Assembly (NCBI GenBank): GCA_016936665.1 | Contig: JAFGXI010000024.1 | Location: 71,832 to 126,767 of the forward strand | DNA length: 54,936 nt | Source of the DNA: Bacteroidales bacterium | GTDB lineage: Bacteria > Bacteroidota > Bacteroidia > Bacteroidales > JAFGXI01 | Direction: 5' to 3' | In this document: piece by piece, positions 27,067-35,045 of the stretch | How the letters are laid out: every line of letters starts with the position of its first letter | Position numbering within the stretch: the stretch's first letter is position 1 | The notes under the pieces: model-generated | The model's database searches: none | The model's input: the letters and a program-made list of their open reading frames with translations, nothing else | What the model was told of the DNA's origin: nothing | Made by a program: the position numbers and the translations under genes

Positions 27067-28150
27067 TAACTCGTTTTTGCTTTTTGTAAAAGTCCAAGAC
27101 TTGAATGGTCTTTTTTTCGTGTTCTCTAAGTCGATGAACGATGCTCTCTATGCTTTTATCGTAAGGCATGGCATGAGCAGTCTTTCCTCTTTCTTCGAGG
27201 CGAGAGATCAAGTCGAGCGTAGGTACTTCAAAATTAATTACTGTATTTATCGAAGTATGATGTTTGCGAAGTAAGCCATCGAGAATATAAGCTTGTATAA
27301 TAGTTCTAGGGAATCCTTTAAAAACAAAGCCCTGGGTTTTGGGTTTTTCAGCTATTCGCTTTTCTAATAAACGAACCACTATCTCGTCGGGAACGTGACT
27401 GCCTTTGTTCATGAAATCTTGGATAATTTGTCCAAAGTCTCCTTTTCGATCGATTTCTTCTTGAAGAATGTCGCCGGTAGAAATATATTCTAAATTGAAT
27501 TGTTTGGCCAATTGCCTACCAAATGTAGCTCTGCCGGAACCGGGCGCGCCAAAGAGCACAATGTTGAGCCACTGCTTACTAAGTGTGGTTTCTACACTTT
27601 TAGAAATGCGCTTTTGGATTTCTGGAATACTGCCCATTCCATTTATTTCGACCAAATTCCCTTTCTGCTTATAAAATTCGAGAACAGGTAAGGTTTTTTG
27701 GTGATAGGCTTTAAGTCTATTCTGGATGACCTCTAAATTATCGTCGGCACGATTCGAGTCTTCCCCTCTTTTTATCAAGCGTTGAATGGCTTCTTTATCG
27801 GTAATATCGATGTTGATTAAAGACATGAGTTGTGTATGCAACTTCATTAGCAAGCCTTCTAAAATATAAGCTTGTATATATGTGCGTGGAAAACCATCGA
27901 ATAAAAATCCTTTAGAATCTTTGTGTTCTACTATAAATTTCTCTATTATCTGAACAATAATCTCGTCCGAAACTAAACCTCCACTTTCGATGACCGATTT
28001 GGCTTGAAGACCTAAGTCGGATTGTTGTTTAATTTCCTGTCTTAAAATTTCTCCGGTTGAGATGTACGATAATCCGTATTTTTCTATTAAATAGGTCGAT
28101 TGAGTACCTTTTCCTGCCCCCGGAGGGCCAAATAGTGCAAGGTTTAGCAT
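26978..28150 (-). CDS. adk: Tandem-fused adenylate kinase: active-looking N-domain, degenerate C-domain
   Basis: A 390-residue protein made of two adenylate-kinase domains, twice the usual short-form length. Domain 1 (about residues 1-190) is complete: P-loop GPPGAGKGT with Lys14, DGFPRT with Asp85/Arg89, and short LID RGEDSNRADDN with both Arg. It should interconvert ATP + AMP and 2 ADP. Domain 2 (about 194-390) has the same layout but altered key residues: GAPGSGRAT (Lys to Arg at 207), KGFPRT (Asp to Lys at 278) and a LID reading RGKTAHAMPYD without the second Arg. It is probably inactive or regulatory. The last 28 codons are duplicated at 18281-18374. A -7 element lies 38 bp upstream. Confidence 0.88.
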   Translation of the reverse strand: MLNLALFGPPGAGKGTQSTYLIEKYGLSYISTGEILRQEIKQQSDLGLQAKSVIESGGLVSDEIIVQIIEKFIVEHKDSKGFLFDGFPRTYIQAYILEGLLMKLHTQLMSLINIDITDKEAIQRLIKRGEDSNRADDNLEVIQNRLKAYHQKTLPVLEFYKQKGNLVEINGMGSIPEIQKRISKSVETTLSKQWLNIVLFGAPGSGRATFGRQLAKQFNLEYISTGDILQEEIDRKGDFGQIIQDFMNKGSHVPDEIVVRLLEKRIAEKPKTQGFVFKGFPRTIIQAYILDGLLRKHHTSINTVINFEVPTLDLISRLEERGKTAHAMPYDKSIESIVHRLREHEKKTIQVLDFYKKQKRVIDLDGTQDKEKTYGQLVNIVQEQLKQFRD

Positions 28151-28187
28151 AAGACAACTTTTTAATTAAAACATGAATGTGTTGTTT

Positions 28188-28195
28188 CAAAGTTA
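28188..28195 (-). promoter_or_regulatory. -7 element of the adenylate-kinase gene
   Basis: Minus-strand TAACTTTG, a perfect TAnnTTTG match with a leader of about 30 nt. Confidence 0.5.
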
Positions 28196-28289
28196 GTTAA
28201 AAATGTAGGATAAAAAAATGGATAAAATCAGCTTCTTAGTCCATCATGTGAATTTGTTTAAGTGAAGATGTAAATATCGTTTAGGGTTA

Positions 28290-28320
28290 AAACTCAACAA
28301 AAAATTAGATATTCACAACA
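28290..28320 (+). promoter_or_regulatory. Putative LytTR operator upstream of the propeller histidine kinase
   Basis: AAACTCAACA at 28290-28299 and ATTCACAACA (7 of 10 identical) at 28311-28320, start-to-start 21 bp. The same 10-mer occurs twice at exactly the same spacing at 32187-32217, upstream of the genes that follow the LytTR regulator. LytTR proteins are known to bind ~9-bp direct repeats about two helical turns apart. The site lies 51 bp before the GTG start and suggests autoregulation. Confidence 0.55.
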
Positions 28321-28371
28321 TTGTTTGTTTTATTTTTCTAATACTGCATTTATTTTAGCAATTTAGCTTTT

Positions 28372-31300
28372 GTGTTATTAAAAAGAACAATATTAGGGAT
28401 TATATTTATTATAAACCTTCAGTTATTTTCGCAAGATATTAATTGGAAAACAATTCCTGTACCCAAACACATACCCTCTAAAATAACAAACCAAAAAGCA
28501 ATTTGGAACCAAACCGACCTTAACCCATCTGCATATTACACCTCTGAAACTTACCTTAACAATAAAGCTATTTTTAGAACTAAAATTAAAGCAAAAATTA
28601 GCGATGCGGTGGTCTATGAAAAATTTCCTTTAGAAATTGCTCAAGAAATTAAAGTGGAACAAAATTTACTATTTAAAGACATTTCGACACTTAATATTAA
28701 GTATTTCGACATTGCACACGGGTTGTTTACAAATCAAATTTTTGACATAACAGAGGGTCCCAACGGCATAATGTATTTTTTGTCGGATATTGGATTAGCA
28801 GTATATACTGGAAATGTTTTTAAAATTTATAAAACCAATGCTAATTTTGATTTAAGTAAAGGGATTACTCTTTTTGCCGATTCTAAATTTAGAATTTGGA
28901 TAGCATCCGAAAAAGGTGTTGCATATATTAAAGACAATAGTATTTACATTCCTAAAAATATTGAAAAAGATTATACATGGAATATTACCGAAGATAAATT
29001 TGCTAATATTTGGTTGTCAACTCGATCTAAAGGAATCTGTAAAATTGAAAACGATAAGGTTTACTATTATTATGACAAAAAATTTATTAAAGAATCATTT
29101 CATACATTTATCGATAATAAAGGTACAAATTGGTGGGCTTTATCTGATGGGATAGCATATATAAGAAACGACTCTTTGTTTCAGTTTCATTTAGATTACG
29201 AGACCTATTCGCCTCGATACTTTTACCAATATAATGATGAATTGTGGATTGGCACTTTTATAGGTGGAATTCAAAAAATTAAAAACGATTCTTTGTTTAT
29301 TGTCGATGCTTTATCAGACCAACGATCGGTATATAAAATAATGAGCGACCATAGAGGACTTTGGTTTTCATCATATGGTAATGGAATTCGCTTAATAACT
29401 AAAGACCATAGGGTAATTCCTTTTGGTGTTGAAGAAGGATTATCCAACCGATACCCTATTAGTTTTCATATCGATCAATTTTCTAATATTTGGGTTCCCG
29501 ATCCTTATGGAGGCTTTTCCAGAATAGATAATAATATTCTTATATATTCGCCCCAAAACGAAGGCTATGCAAGTATTAAAAACATTTCCAAAAATGGCGA
29601 TGCTATTTGGTATTTTTATACGGGAGACAAGTTGCGAATTACAGAATATGGAAAAACATACAGCGTAATAAATGAGGGTTCGAAAAACATACCAACCAGT
29701 AAATTCATGACAGATGGGGTTATTGTAGCTAATAGAGAAGCTTGGCTTAGTAATTACAATTTTGGGCTAATTCATTTAAAAAATGATAGTATGTACTACT
29801 ACAACACCGATGAAACATATTACGCAAACTCAGCCTTTAATCTTCAATTAGATAACAAAAATAGAATTTGGTATAGAAATAGAATAAACAAAATCAGGTA
29901 CTTAAAAAACGATTCCATTTATTGTTTTGAAAATACCTTGTTTAATAATTATGTATTTAAAGATATTATTAAAGGCTTACAAACCGGCTTTATATACTTT
30001 TTAAACGATAGTAATTTATTTGTAATTAACGACCAATTTTATACTAAACTCCATTTTAATGTAAATATTAAAACAATTTTTGAAGACAATAAAGGACTTT
30101 TATGGGTGTTTAGCGATTCAGATGTACGCGTTTTAAATAAACTCAAACAAAAAAAATATTTTAAGAGCAAATTGTTCGAACAAACCAATATAAATTCAGT
30201 AGAAATGCTCGAAGACAATCGTTTTCTTGTTGCTACTTCAAAAGGATTATATGATATTGTTTTCGAAGATTCTTTGTTTTCCTATAAATTATTTGATCAG
30301 TCGAGTGGATTAGCTTTAAATAGCATTTCCTTAGTAAAAAAAATAGATGATAAAATTTATGTTTGCTCCGACAATAAAATATATTATTACGATTCGTTGT
30401 TAGAAAATTTAAACAATACCAAACCAATACTTTTAATAGATAAAATAAAACTAGATACCGAACCAACAAACGGCACAAAACTAAATGCTCGACAAGATCA
30501 GAATATTGAATTTTTATTTAATATAATAAATTGGGGTAAAAAGTCTAATTTGCGATATAGGCTTTATAAACAAAAAGATGAGAGTAAATGGCAAAAATTA
30601 AATACCAACCAAATTAGTTTTTCTGCACTAACCTATGGAAATTATACATTAGACGTACAAGTAATTTCCGATGGAGCAAACAGTAAAATTTACACTTTTA
30701 AATTCGAAGTTGAACCCTATTTTTACCAAAACACTTGGTTTGTTTTTATCCTAATTTTATTTGCCGGCACTTTGGTGTTTTTGTACATAAAGTATCGTAT
30801 TCGCAAAAGTGAAAAAGCACAAATTAAATTAGAAAAAATTGTTGATGAAAAAACACATCAATTAAACGACGAGAAGCTAGAAGTTTCTAAGCAATTAGCA
30901 GAAAAAGAACTTTTATTAAAAGAAGTAAATCACAGGGTTAAAAATAATATGCAAATGGTTTCAAGTATTTTGGAATTACAGCAACAAAATCCAAACAGTT
31001 TAAAATCTAAAGACATTTTAAAAGAAGCTAACAACAGAATAAACGCTTTATCTATGGCACACCAAACCATGTATAAAGATGAGCAATATCAAAACGTTGA
31101 TGCCGGAAAATATATAGGGATAATTGTAAGCAATTTAATAAAAAGCGAAACCATTATTGCCGATATTTCTATACCCGAAGATTTTAAACTTGAAATTGAA
31201 AAGGCACAAGCCTTAGGTTTTATTACTAACGAACTTATTACAAATTCAATTAAATATGCTTGGCCAAATAATAATTCAGAAAAAATTATTACTATTCATC

Positions 31301-31509
31301 TTATTTTAGATATAAATTCAAATAATATAACATTTAAATATAGCGACAATGGGCTAGGTTATCCACAATCGTTTAAAATAGAAGATACCAATACTTTGGG
31401 AAGTATTCTTATTAAATCGTTTTGCGAAAGACAATTGAACGGAAATTTATATCTTAGTAATAATAGTGGTGCAATAACCGAAATAAATTTTAAATATGAG
31501 CCAGTCTAA
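28372..31509 (+). CDS. Two-component regulator propeller-domain sensor histidine kinase (HisKA_2 type)
   Basis: A 1045-residue membrane sensor kinase starting at GTG. Signal peptide (about residues 1-20, ending LQLFSQ); periplasmic region of repeated propeller blades (~60-690, e.g. NIWLSTRSKGICKIENDK and FSNIWVPDPYGGFSRIDN); a Y_Y_Y-like beta-sandwich (~700-780, RYRLYKQKDESKWQKL); one membrane helix (~788-808); coiled coil; dimerisation/phosphoacceptor motif EVNHRVKNNMQMVSS near residue 855; HATPase with ITNELITNSIKYAW and YSDNGLGYP. Its stop overlaps the response-regulator ATG by 14 bp, so the two form one transcript. Unlike the hybrid SusR-type sensors, no receiver or AraC domain is fused. 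A polymer or surface ligand is likely, but the sequence does not show which. Confidence 0.9.
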   Translation: MLLKRTILGIIFIINLQLFSQDINWKTIPVPKHIPSKITNQKAIWNQTDLNPSAYYTSETYLNNKAIFRTKIKAKISDAVVYEKFPLEIAQEIKVEQNLLFKDISTLNIKYFDIAHGLFTNQIFDITEGPNGIMYFLSDIGLAVYTGNVFKIYKTNANFDLSKGITLFADSKFRIWIASEKGVAYIKDNSIYIPKNIEKDYTWNITEDKFANIWLSTRSKGICKIENDKVYYYYDKKFIKESFHTFIDNKGTNWWALSDGIAYIRNDSLFQFHLDYETYSPRYFYQYNDELWIGTFIGGIQKIKNDSLFIVDALSDQRSVYKIMSDHRGLWFSSYGNGIRLITKDHRVIPFGVEEGLSNRYPISFHIDQFSNIWVPDPYGGFSRIDNNILIYSPQNEGYASIKNISKNGDAIWYFYTGDKLRITEYGKTYSVINEGSKNIPTSKFMTDGVIVANREAWLSNYNFGLIHLKNDSMYYYNTDETYYANSAFNLQLDNKNRIWYRNRINKIRYLKNDSIYCFENTLFNNYVFKDIIKGLQTGFIYFLNDSNLFVINDQFYTKLHFNVNIKTIFEDNKGLLWVFSDSDVRVLNKLKQKKYFKSKLFEQTNINSVEMLEDNRFLVATSKGLYDIVFEDSLFSYKLFDQSSGLALNSISLVKKIDDKIYVCSDNKIYYYDSLLENLNNTKPILLIDKIKLDTEPTNGTKLNARQDQNIEFLFNIINWGKKSNLRYRLYKQKDESKWQKLNTNQISFSALTYGNYTLDVQVISDGANSKIYTFKFEVEPYFYQNTWFVFILILFAGTLVFLYIKYRIRKSEKAQIKLEKIVDEKTHQLNDEKLEVSKQLAEKELLLKEVNHRVKNNMQMVSSILELQQQNPNSLKSKDILKEANNRINALSMAHQTMYKDEQYQNVDAGKYIGIIVSNLIKSETIIADISIPEDFKLEIEKAQALGFITNELITNSIKYAWPNNNSEKIITIHLILDINSNNITFKYSDNGLGYPQSFKIEDTNTLGSILIKSFCERQLNGNLYLSNNSGAITEINFKYEPV

Positions 31510-32173
31510 ATTTCTTATAGTTGAAGATGACGTATTAATCTCCGAGTATCTTAAAACCATAGTAAAAGGGCTTAATCATTTTGTGTGTTGTATAGCTTCT
31601 AATTACGAATCGGCAATTAAGTCTATCGACGAGCATCTCCCAAATTTTGCCTTAGTTGATATAAGAATGCAAGGAAAAGACGTTGGAATTGAAATTGCCA
31701 AGTATTTAAACAAAAACAAAATACCTTATGTTTATATCACCTCTTTTTCTGACAAAACTACATTGCAAGAAGCCATATTACAACAACCCTTTGCATACAT
31801 TGTAAAACCTTTTAGCAGAGAAGAAGTTGAAAAAACAATAAATTTTCTTATTGAAAAATCTTTAGCCGATTACCTTATTATTACTCAGACACACAAACAA
31901 GAAAAAGTTCGTTTTGCAGATATAAAATGGATTAAATCCGACAATGTGTATATAGAAATACACCTGAAATCAAGAATGATACTCTTGAGAGAACAACTTT
32001 CAAAAATACAAGAAGAATTACCCGAACATGACTTTATAAGAGTACACCGTTCCTACATAGTGAATAAATTACATATCGACAAAATCGATAATAATACTAT
32101 ATTTATTGGCTCAGAAAAAATTCCTATTTCCAAAAATTACAAAGAAGATGTTAATCAAATGCTAAGCTATTAG
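31496..32173 (+). CDS. LytTR-family response regulator
   Basis: A 225-residue partner of the upstream kinase, overlapping it by 14 bp. The receiver domain (about residues 1-120) keeps the acidic pocket (VEDD at 9-12), phosphoacceptor Asp55 in ALVDIRMQG, Thr/Ser in YITSFSD and Lys104 in YIVKPFS. The LytTR DNA-binding domain (about 130-225) shows IKWIKSDNVYIEIHL, RVHRSYIVN and IPISKNYKED. LytTR proteins bind tandem ~9-bp direct repeats. Such pairs are found just downstream (32187-32217) and upstream of the kinase (28290-28320). It probably controls the secreted proteins that follow and its own operon. Confidence 0.92.
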   Translation: MSQSKFLIVEDDVLISEYLKTIVKGLNHFVCCIASNYESAIKSIDEHLPNFALVDIRMQGKDVGIEIAKYLNKNKIPYVYITSFSDKTTLQEAILQQPFAYIVKPFSREEVEKTINFLIEKSLADYLIITQTHKQEKVRFADIKWIKSDNVYIEIHLKSRMILLREQLSKIQEELPEHDFIRVHRSYIVNKLHIDKIDNNTIFIGSEKIPISKNYKEDVNQMLSY

Positions 32174-32186
32174 CCATTAATTTTCC

Positions 32187-32217
32187 AAACTCAACAAAAA
32201 ACAATTCAAACTCAACA
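32187..32217 (+). promoter_or_regulatory. Putative LytTR operator: two perfect 10-bp direct repeats
   Basis: AAACTCAACA at 32187-32196 and again at 32208-32217, exactly 21 bp start to start. It lies 14 bp after the LytTR gene stop and 63 bp before the next ATG. Spacing and location match LytTR binding sites. A nine-T run follows at 32222-32230. Confidence 0.65.
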
Positions 32218-32280
32218 TAGATTTTTTTTTAATTTCTTAGCCTATTAAATTAGAGTTTAGAAAACTTAAAATTTAAAAAA

Positions 32281-32511
32281 ATGAAAAAAATCTACCTCTT
32301 GATTTTAATGTTAATTATAACATTTACATCCACTTTCGCAACCTATTATTGGCAAATATCCAGCATAACTTCTATTTCGGGAGTAGGGATGTGTACCATG
32401 AGTTATACATCGGAAGATTGAGGAACAACAATAGCTGTTGATGATGCGGGTAATGGTTATACTATAGTTAGCATTCAGTGAAAAATTTGACAACAGAATA
32501 AAATATATTAA
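32281..32511 (+). pseudogene. Small secreted-protein ORF interrupted by three in-frame TGA codons
   Basis: An ATG at 32281 opens a good signal peptide (MKKIYLLILMLIITFTSTFA). The frame stops at TGA 32419-32421 after 46 codons. The same frame then continues 19 codons to TGA 32479-32481, two codons to TGA 32488-32490, and six codons to TAA 32509-32511. All three internal stops are TGA, one base from Trp TGG, and the sequence between them looks protein-like (GTTIAVDDAGNGYTIVSIQ). The parsimonious reading is a decaying small exported protein of about 76 residues, or a real 46-residue peptide. Many genes here end in TGA, so the genetic code is not altered. It is the first ORF after the LytTR operator. 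Confidence 0.45.
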
Positions 32512-32535
32512 AACGAATAAGAACCAATAAATAAT

Positions 32536-32541
32536 AGGAGG
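32536..32541 (+). promoter_or_regulatory. Strong Shine-Dalgarno (AGGAGG) before the T9SS-sorted protein gene
   Basis: A perfect AGGAGG five bases ahead of the ATG at 32547. Most genes in this window, as in Bacteroidota generally, lack such a strong site. Confidence 0.6.
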
Positions 32542-32546
32542 TAAAA

Positions 32547-33035
32547 ATGCGACAAAAACGATTAATATTAAGTGCTATTCTCTTGTTAGGACTCGGACTT
32601 ACAGGACTAAAAGCACAAACAAGTATTAACGCTTCAGGCGGTGTAGCTACAGGCAGTGGAGGCTCGGCGAGCTATTCCGTAGGACAGGTTGTTTACACCA
32701 CCAACACCGGTACATCAGGTTCTGTAGCCGAAGGCGTACAACAACCTTTTGAAATTTCGGTGGTAACAGAAATAGAAGAAGCCAAAGGCATAAACCTATC
32801 GGTTACGGCTTATCCCAACCCAACAACCGATTATCTTACATTAGAAGTAAACGAGTTTGAAATTTCAAATTTATCTTACCAATTGTACGATATAAGCGGT
32901 AAACTTTTGCAAAGCGAAAAAATCAAAGGCAACCAAACAAGTATTGTTATGAACAATCTTGTCCCTGCAACATATTTTGTAAAAGTAATTCAAAGAAACA
33001 GAGACGTTAAAACATTTAAAATAATCAAAAACTAA
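32547..33035 (+). CDS. Small secreted protein with T9SS type A sorting domain
   Basis: A 162-residue exported protein. The signal peptide is about residues 1-23 (ILLLGLGLTGLKAQ). A short Gly/Ser/Thr-rich segment (SGGVATGSGGSASYSVGQVV, roughly 28-65) resembles the N-terminal stretch found before sorting domains in many Bacteroidota proteins. The last ~80 residues (AYPNPTTDYLTLEV, YQLYDISGKLLQSEKIKG, PATYFVKVIQ) form a T9SS sorting domain, so the protein is expected to be exported through the T9SS and attached to the surface. It lies 8 bp before the Lcl-like gene, in the set likely controlled by the LytTR regulator. No enzymatic domain is visible. Confidence 0.85.
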   Translation: MRQKRLILSAILLLGLGLTGLKAQTSINASGGVATGSGGSASYSVGQVVYTTNTGTSGSVAEGVQQPFEISVVTEIEEAKGINLSVTAYPNPTTDYLTLEVNEFEISNLSYQLYDISGKLLQSEKIKGNQTSIVMNNLVPATYFVKVIQRNRDVKTFKIIKN

Positions 33036-33043
33036 AAAAAACT

Positions 33044-34489
33044 ATGAAACAAATATTTACAATTTTGGTAGCAGTATTAATAACTGCAACACTTTGGGCA
33101 CAGAGCCCCGAAAAAATGAGCTATCAGGCAGTAATCCGCAACAGTAGTGATGCCTTAGTAATCAACACACAGATTGGCATGCAAATCAGTATTTTGCAAG
33201 GTTCTGCAAGTGGTACAGCAGTTTATGTGGAGACTCAAACCCCAACCACCAACGCCAACGGTTTGGTAAGTATTGAAATAGGTACAGGAACCGTTGAAAG
33301 TGGCGATTTTACTACTATTGATTGGGGAAGCGATACTTATTTCATTAAAACCGAAACCGACCTTTCAGGAGGCACAAGTTACAGTATTACAGGTACAAGC
33401 CAGTTATTAAGTGTTCCTTATGCTTTGCATGCAAAAACTGCTGAAACTGTTACAGGTGGAATTACTGAAATCGATCCAACATTTACAAGTAGTGAGGCCG
33501 CTAATATTACAGCAACCGATATTACAAATTTAGGTAATCTTTCAGGCGTAAACACAGGCGACCAGGATATAAGCGGTATTGCAACAAACCAACAAGCAAT
33601 ACAAGATACAGCCGCTCAAATTCGTGCGGATATACCCGATGTAAGCGGATTTTTATCTTCTGAAATTGACCCTACATTTACAATTAGTGAGGCCGCTAAT
33701 ATTACAGCAACCGACATTACTAACTTGGGTAATCTTTCAGGCGTAAACACAGGCGACCAGGATATTAGTGGTATTGCAACAAACCAACAAGCAATACAAG
33801 ATACTGCCGCTCAAATTCGTGCGGATATACCCGATGTAAGCGGATTTTTATCTTCTGAATCTGATCCTGTTTATAGTTCATCGATAGCTAGTGGTATTAC
33901 AGCAACAGACACTACCAACTGGAACAATAAACAAAACCAATTGGTAGCGGGCACTAACATTACCATAGTTGGTAATACCATAAGTGCAATAGATGGCGGT
34001 AGTACATTAGCCATAGGCGATAGCTACCAAGGTGGCATTATTTTTTGGTTAGATGCTACAGGACAACACGGATTAATAGTAGCTACTGCTGACCAAAGCC
34101 CAGGAATACCGTGGTACAACCAAACATTAAGATATACTGGTACAACTGGTGACGGATTGTATGCAGGAGCAATGAATACTACTATGATAATAGCTACACA
34201 AATGGCAGATAACCAAATGGGAAATTTTGCAGCAAAAATTTGTGCCGATTATTCTGTTACTGTAAGTGGGATAACTTATGGCGACTGGTACTTGCCTTCA
34301 AAATACGAGCTTAATCTTTTATACCTGCAAAAAACTACGGTTGGCGGTATTTCTAGTGACATCTATTGGAGTTCTACCGAGTCGTCCAGTAGTAGCAGCA
34401 GCGCCTGGATACAGAATTTCAACCTTGGAAATCAGTTCCCCATTGCTAAGAACAACGCATGCTTGGTACGTGCCATCCGGGCATTTTAA
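33044..34489 (+). CDS. Secreted repeat protein with C-terminal Lcl-like (DUF1566) domain
   Basis: A 481-residue exported protein with signal peptide (about 1-19, ending ATLWAQ). An N-terminal beta domain starts SPEKMSYQAVIRNSSDALV, a common opening in Bacteroidota surface proteins. Two near-identical 65-residue repeats cover residues 142-271 (TNLGNLSGVNTGDQDISGIA), followed by a third partial copy (ESDPVYSSSIASGITATDTT). The C-terminal domain (about 325-481) resembles the Lcl/DUF1566 fold: GGIIFWLDATGQHGLIVA, DWYLPSKYELNLLY, YWSSTESSSSSS and CLVRAIRAF. Related domains occur in adhesins such as Legionella Lcl. No T9SS tail is visible, so its route to the surface is unclear. Probable LytTR target. 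Confidence 0.82.
   Translation: MKQIFTILVAVLITATLWAQSPEKMSYQAVIRNSSDALVINTQIGMQISILQGSASGTAVYVETQTPTTNANGLVSIEIGTGTVESGDFTTIDWGSDTYFIKTETDLSGGTSYSITGTSQLLSVPYALHAKTAETVTGGITEIDPTFTSSEAANITATDITNLGNLSGVNTGDQDISGIATNQQAIQDTAAQIRADIPDVSGFLSSEIDPTFTISEAANITATDITNLGNLSGVNTGDQDISGIATNQQAIQDTAAQIRADIPDVSGFLSSESDPVYSSSIASGITATDTTNWNNKQNQLVAGTNITIVGNTISAIDGGSTLAIGDSYQGGIIFWLDATGQHGLIVATADQSPGIPWYNQTLRYTGTTGDGLYAGAMNTTMIIATQMADNQMGNFAAKICADYSVTVSGITYGDWYLPSKYELNLLYLQKTTVGGISSDIYWSSTESSSSSSSAWIQNFNLGNQFPIAKNNACLVRAIRAF
33467..33856 (+). repeat. Two tandem 195-bp coding repeats
   Basis: Units 33467-33661 and 33662-33856 encode 65 residues each. I count about 11 base differences and one residue difference (Ser to Ile), so nearly all changes are synonymous. 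A diverged partial third unit follows to about 33935. Confidence 0.88.
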
Positions 34490-34532
34490 CCATATATCAA
34501 ACTATAAATAACTGTTTAAAGTATCAGAGAAG

Positions 34533-34564
34533 CTTCCGAGTTTTAAAAAACTTGGAAGTTTTTT
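34533..34564 (+). terminator. Rho-independent terminator of the Lcl-like gene
   Basis: A 12-bp imperfect stem, CTTCCGAGTTTT with AAAACTTGGAAG (one mismatch), has a two- to four-base loop and six T. Confidence 0.82.
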
Positions 34565-34571
34565 ATCTTTG
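34564..34571 (+). promoter_or_regulatory. -7 element of the small membrane-protein gene
   Basis: TATCTTTG, a perfect TAnnTTTG match that begins in the T-run of the upstream terminator, 15 bp before the ATG at 34587. Confidence 0.5.
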
Positions 34572-34586
34572 GTGGAAAAAAATATT

Positions 34587-35045
34587 ATGGAAGCACAAGA
34601 AAGTATTATCGAAAAAAGTTTCGAAACAGCTAATAATGGTCAAATGACTTTTCAAGCTGAGATATTATCCTACATCAAAGAAATCAGCTCTTGGGCAAAA
34701 TTTTTATCAATATTAGGATTCGTTGGTTTAGGATTAATTGTTGTTGTAGCTCTGTTTGCCGGCGGTGTTATTGCCGAACAACAAGGCGTGCCGGGTTTTG
34801 GAATTATGTTCACTATAATTTACCTTTTAATGGCTTTGCTTTATTTCTTTCCGATTTACTATCTTTTTAATTTTTCATCTAAAGCAAAAACAGCGATTCA
34901 TGAAGGAGATGCAATTCAGATGGGAGAGGCGTTTAAAAACCTTAAGGCGCACTATAAATTTATTGGCATCTTAGCAATTATTGTTGTCGGAATATATGCC
35001 TTGGTTTTAGTGTTTGGAGGTTTAGCTTTTCTAGCAGTTTCCTAA
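34587..35045 (+). CDS. Small two-to-three-span membrane protein (DUF5362-like)
   Basis: About 152 residues from the ATG at 34587. An in-frame TTG at 34569 lies inside the -7 element and is unlikely. Three hydrophobic stretches are visible: FLSILGFVGLGLIVVVALFA, FGIMFTIIYLLMALLYFFPI and FIGILAIIVVGIYALVLVFG. Between the second and third lies a short soluble part (SSKAKTAIHEGDAIQMGEAF). This matches the general look of the Bacteroidota DUF5362 family, whose function is unknown. Its last four bases overlap the end of the convergent holB gene. Confidence 0.7.
   Translation: MEAQESIIEKSFETANNGQMTFQAEILSYIKEISSWAKFLSILGFVGLGLIVVVALFAGGVIAEQQGVPGFGIMFTIIYLLMALLYFFPIYYLFNFSSKAKTAIHEGDAIQMGEAFKNLKAHYKFIGILAIIVVGIYALVLVFGGLAFLAVS

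Noticed and set aside
32281..32511. Alternative genetic code or selenocysteine at the three TGA codons
   Set aside because: Several genes in the window terminate at TGA, and no SECIS-like hairpin was seen after the codons. Gene decay or a short peptide is simpler.
34569..34586. TTG start for the small membrane protein
   Set aside because: The TTG lies within a perfect -7 element, so the transcript could not include it; the ATG at 34587 fits better.
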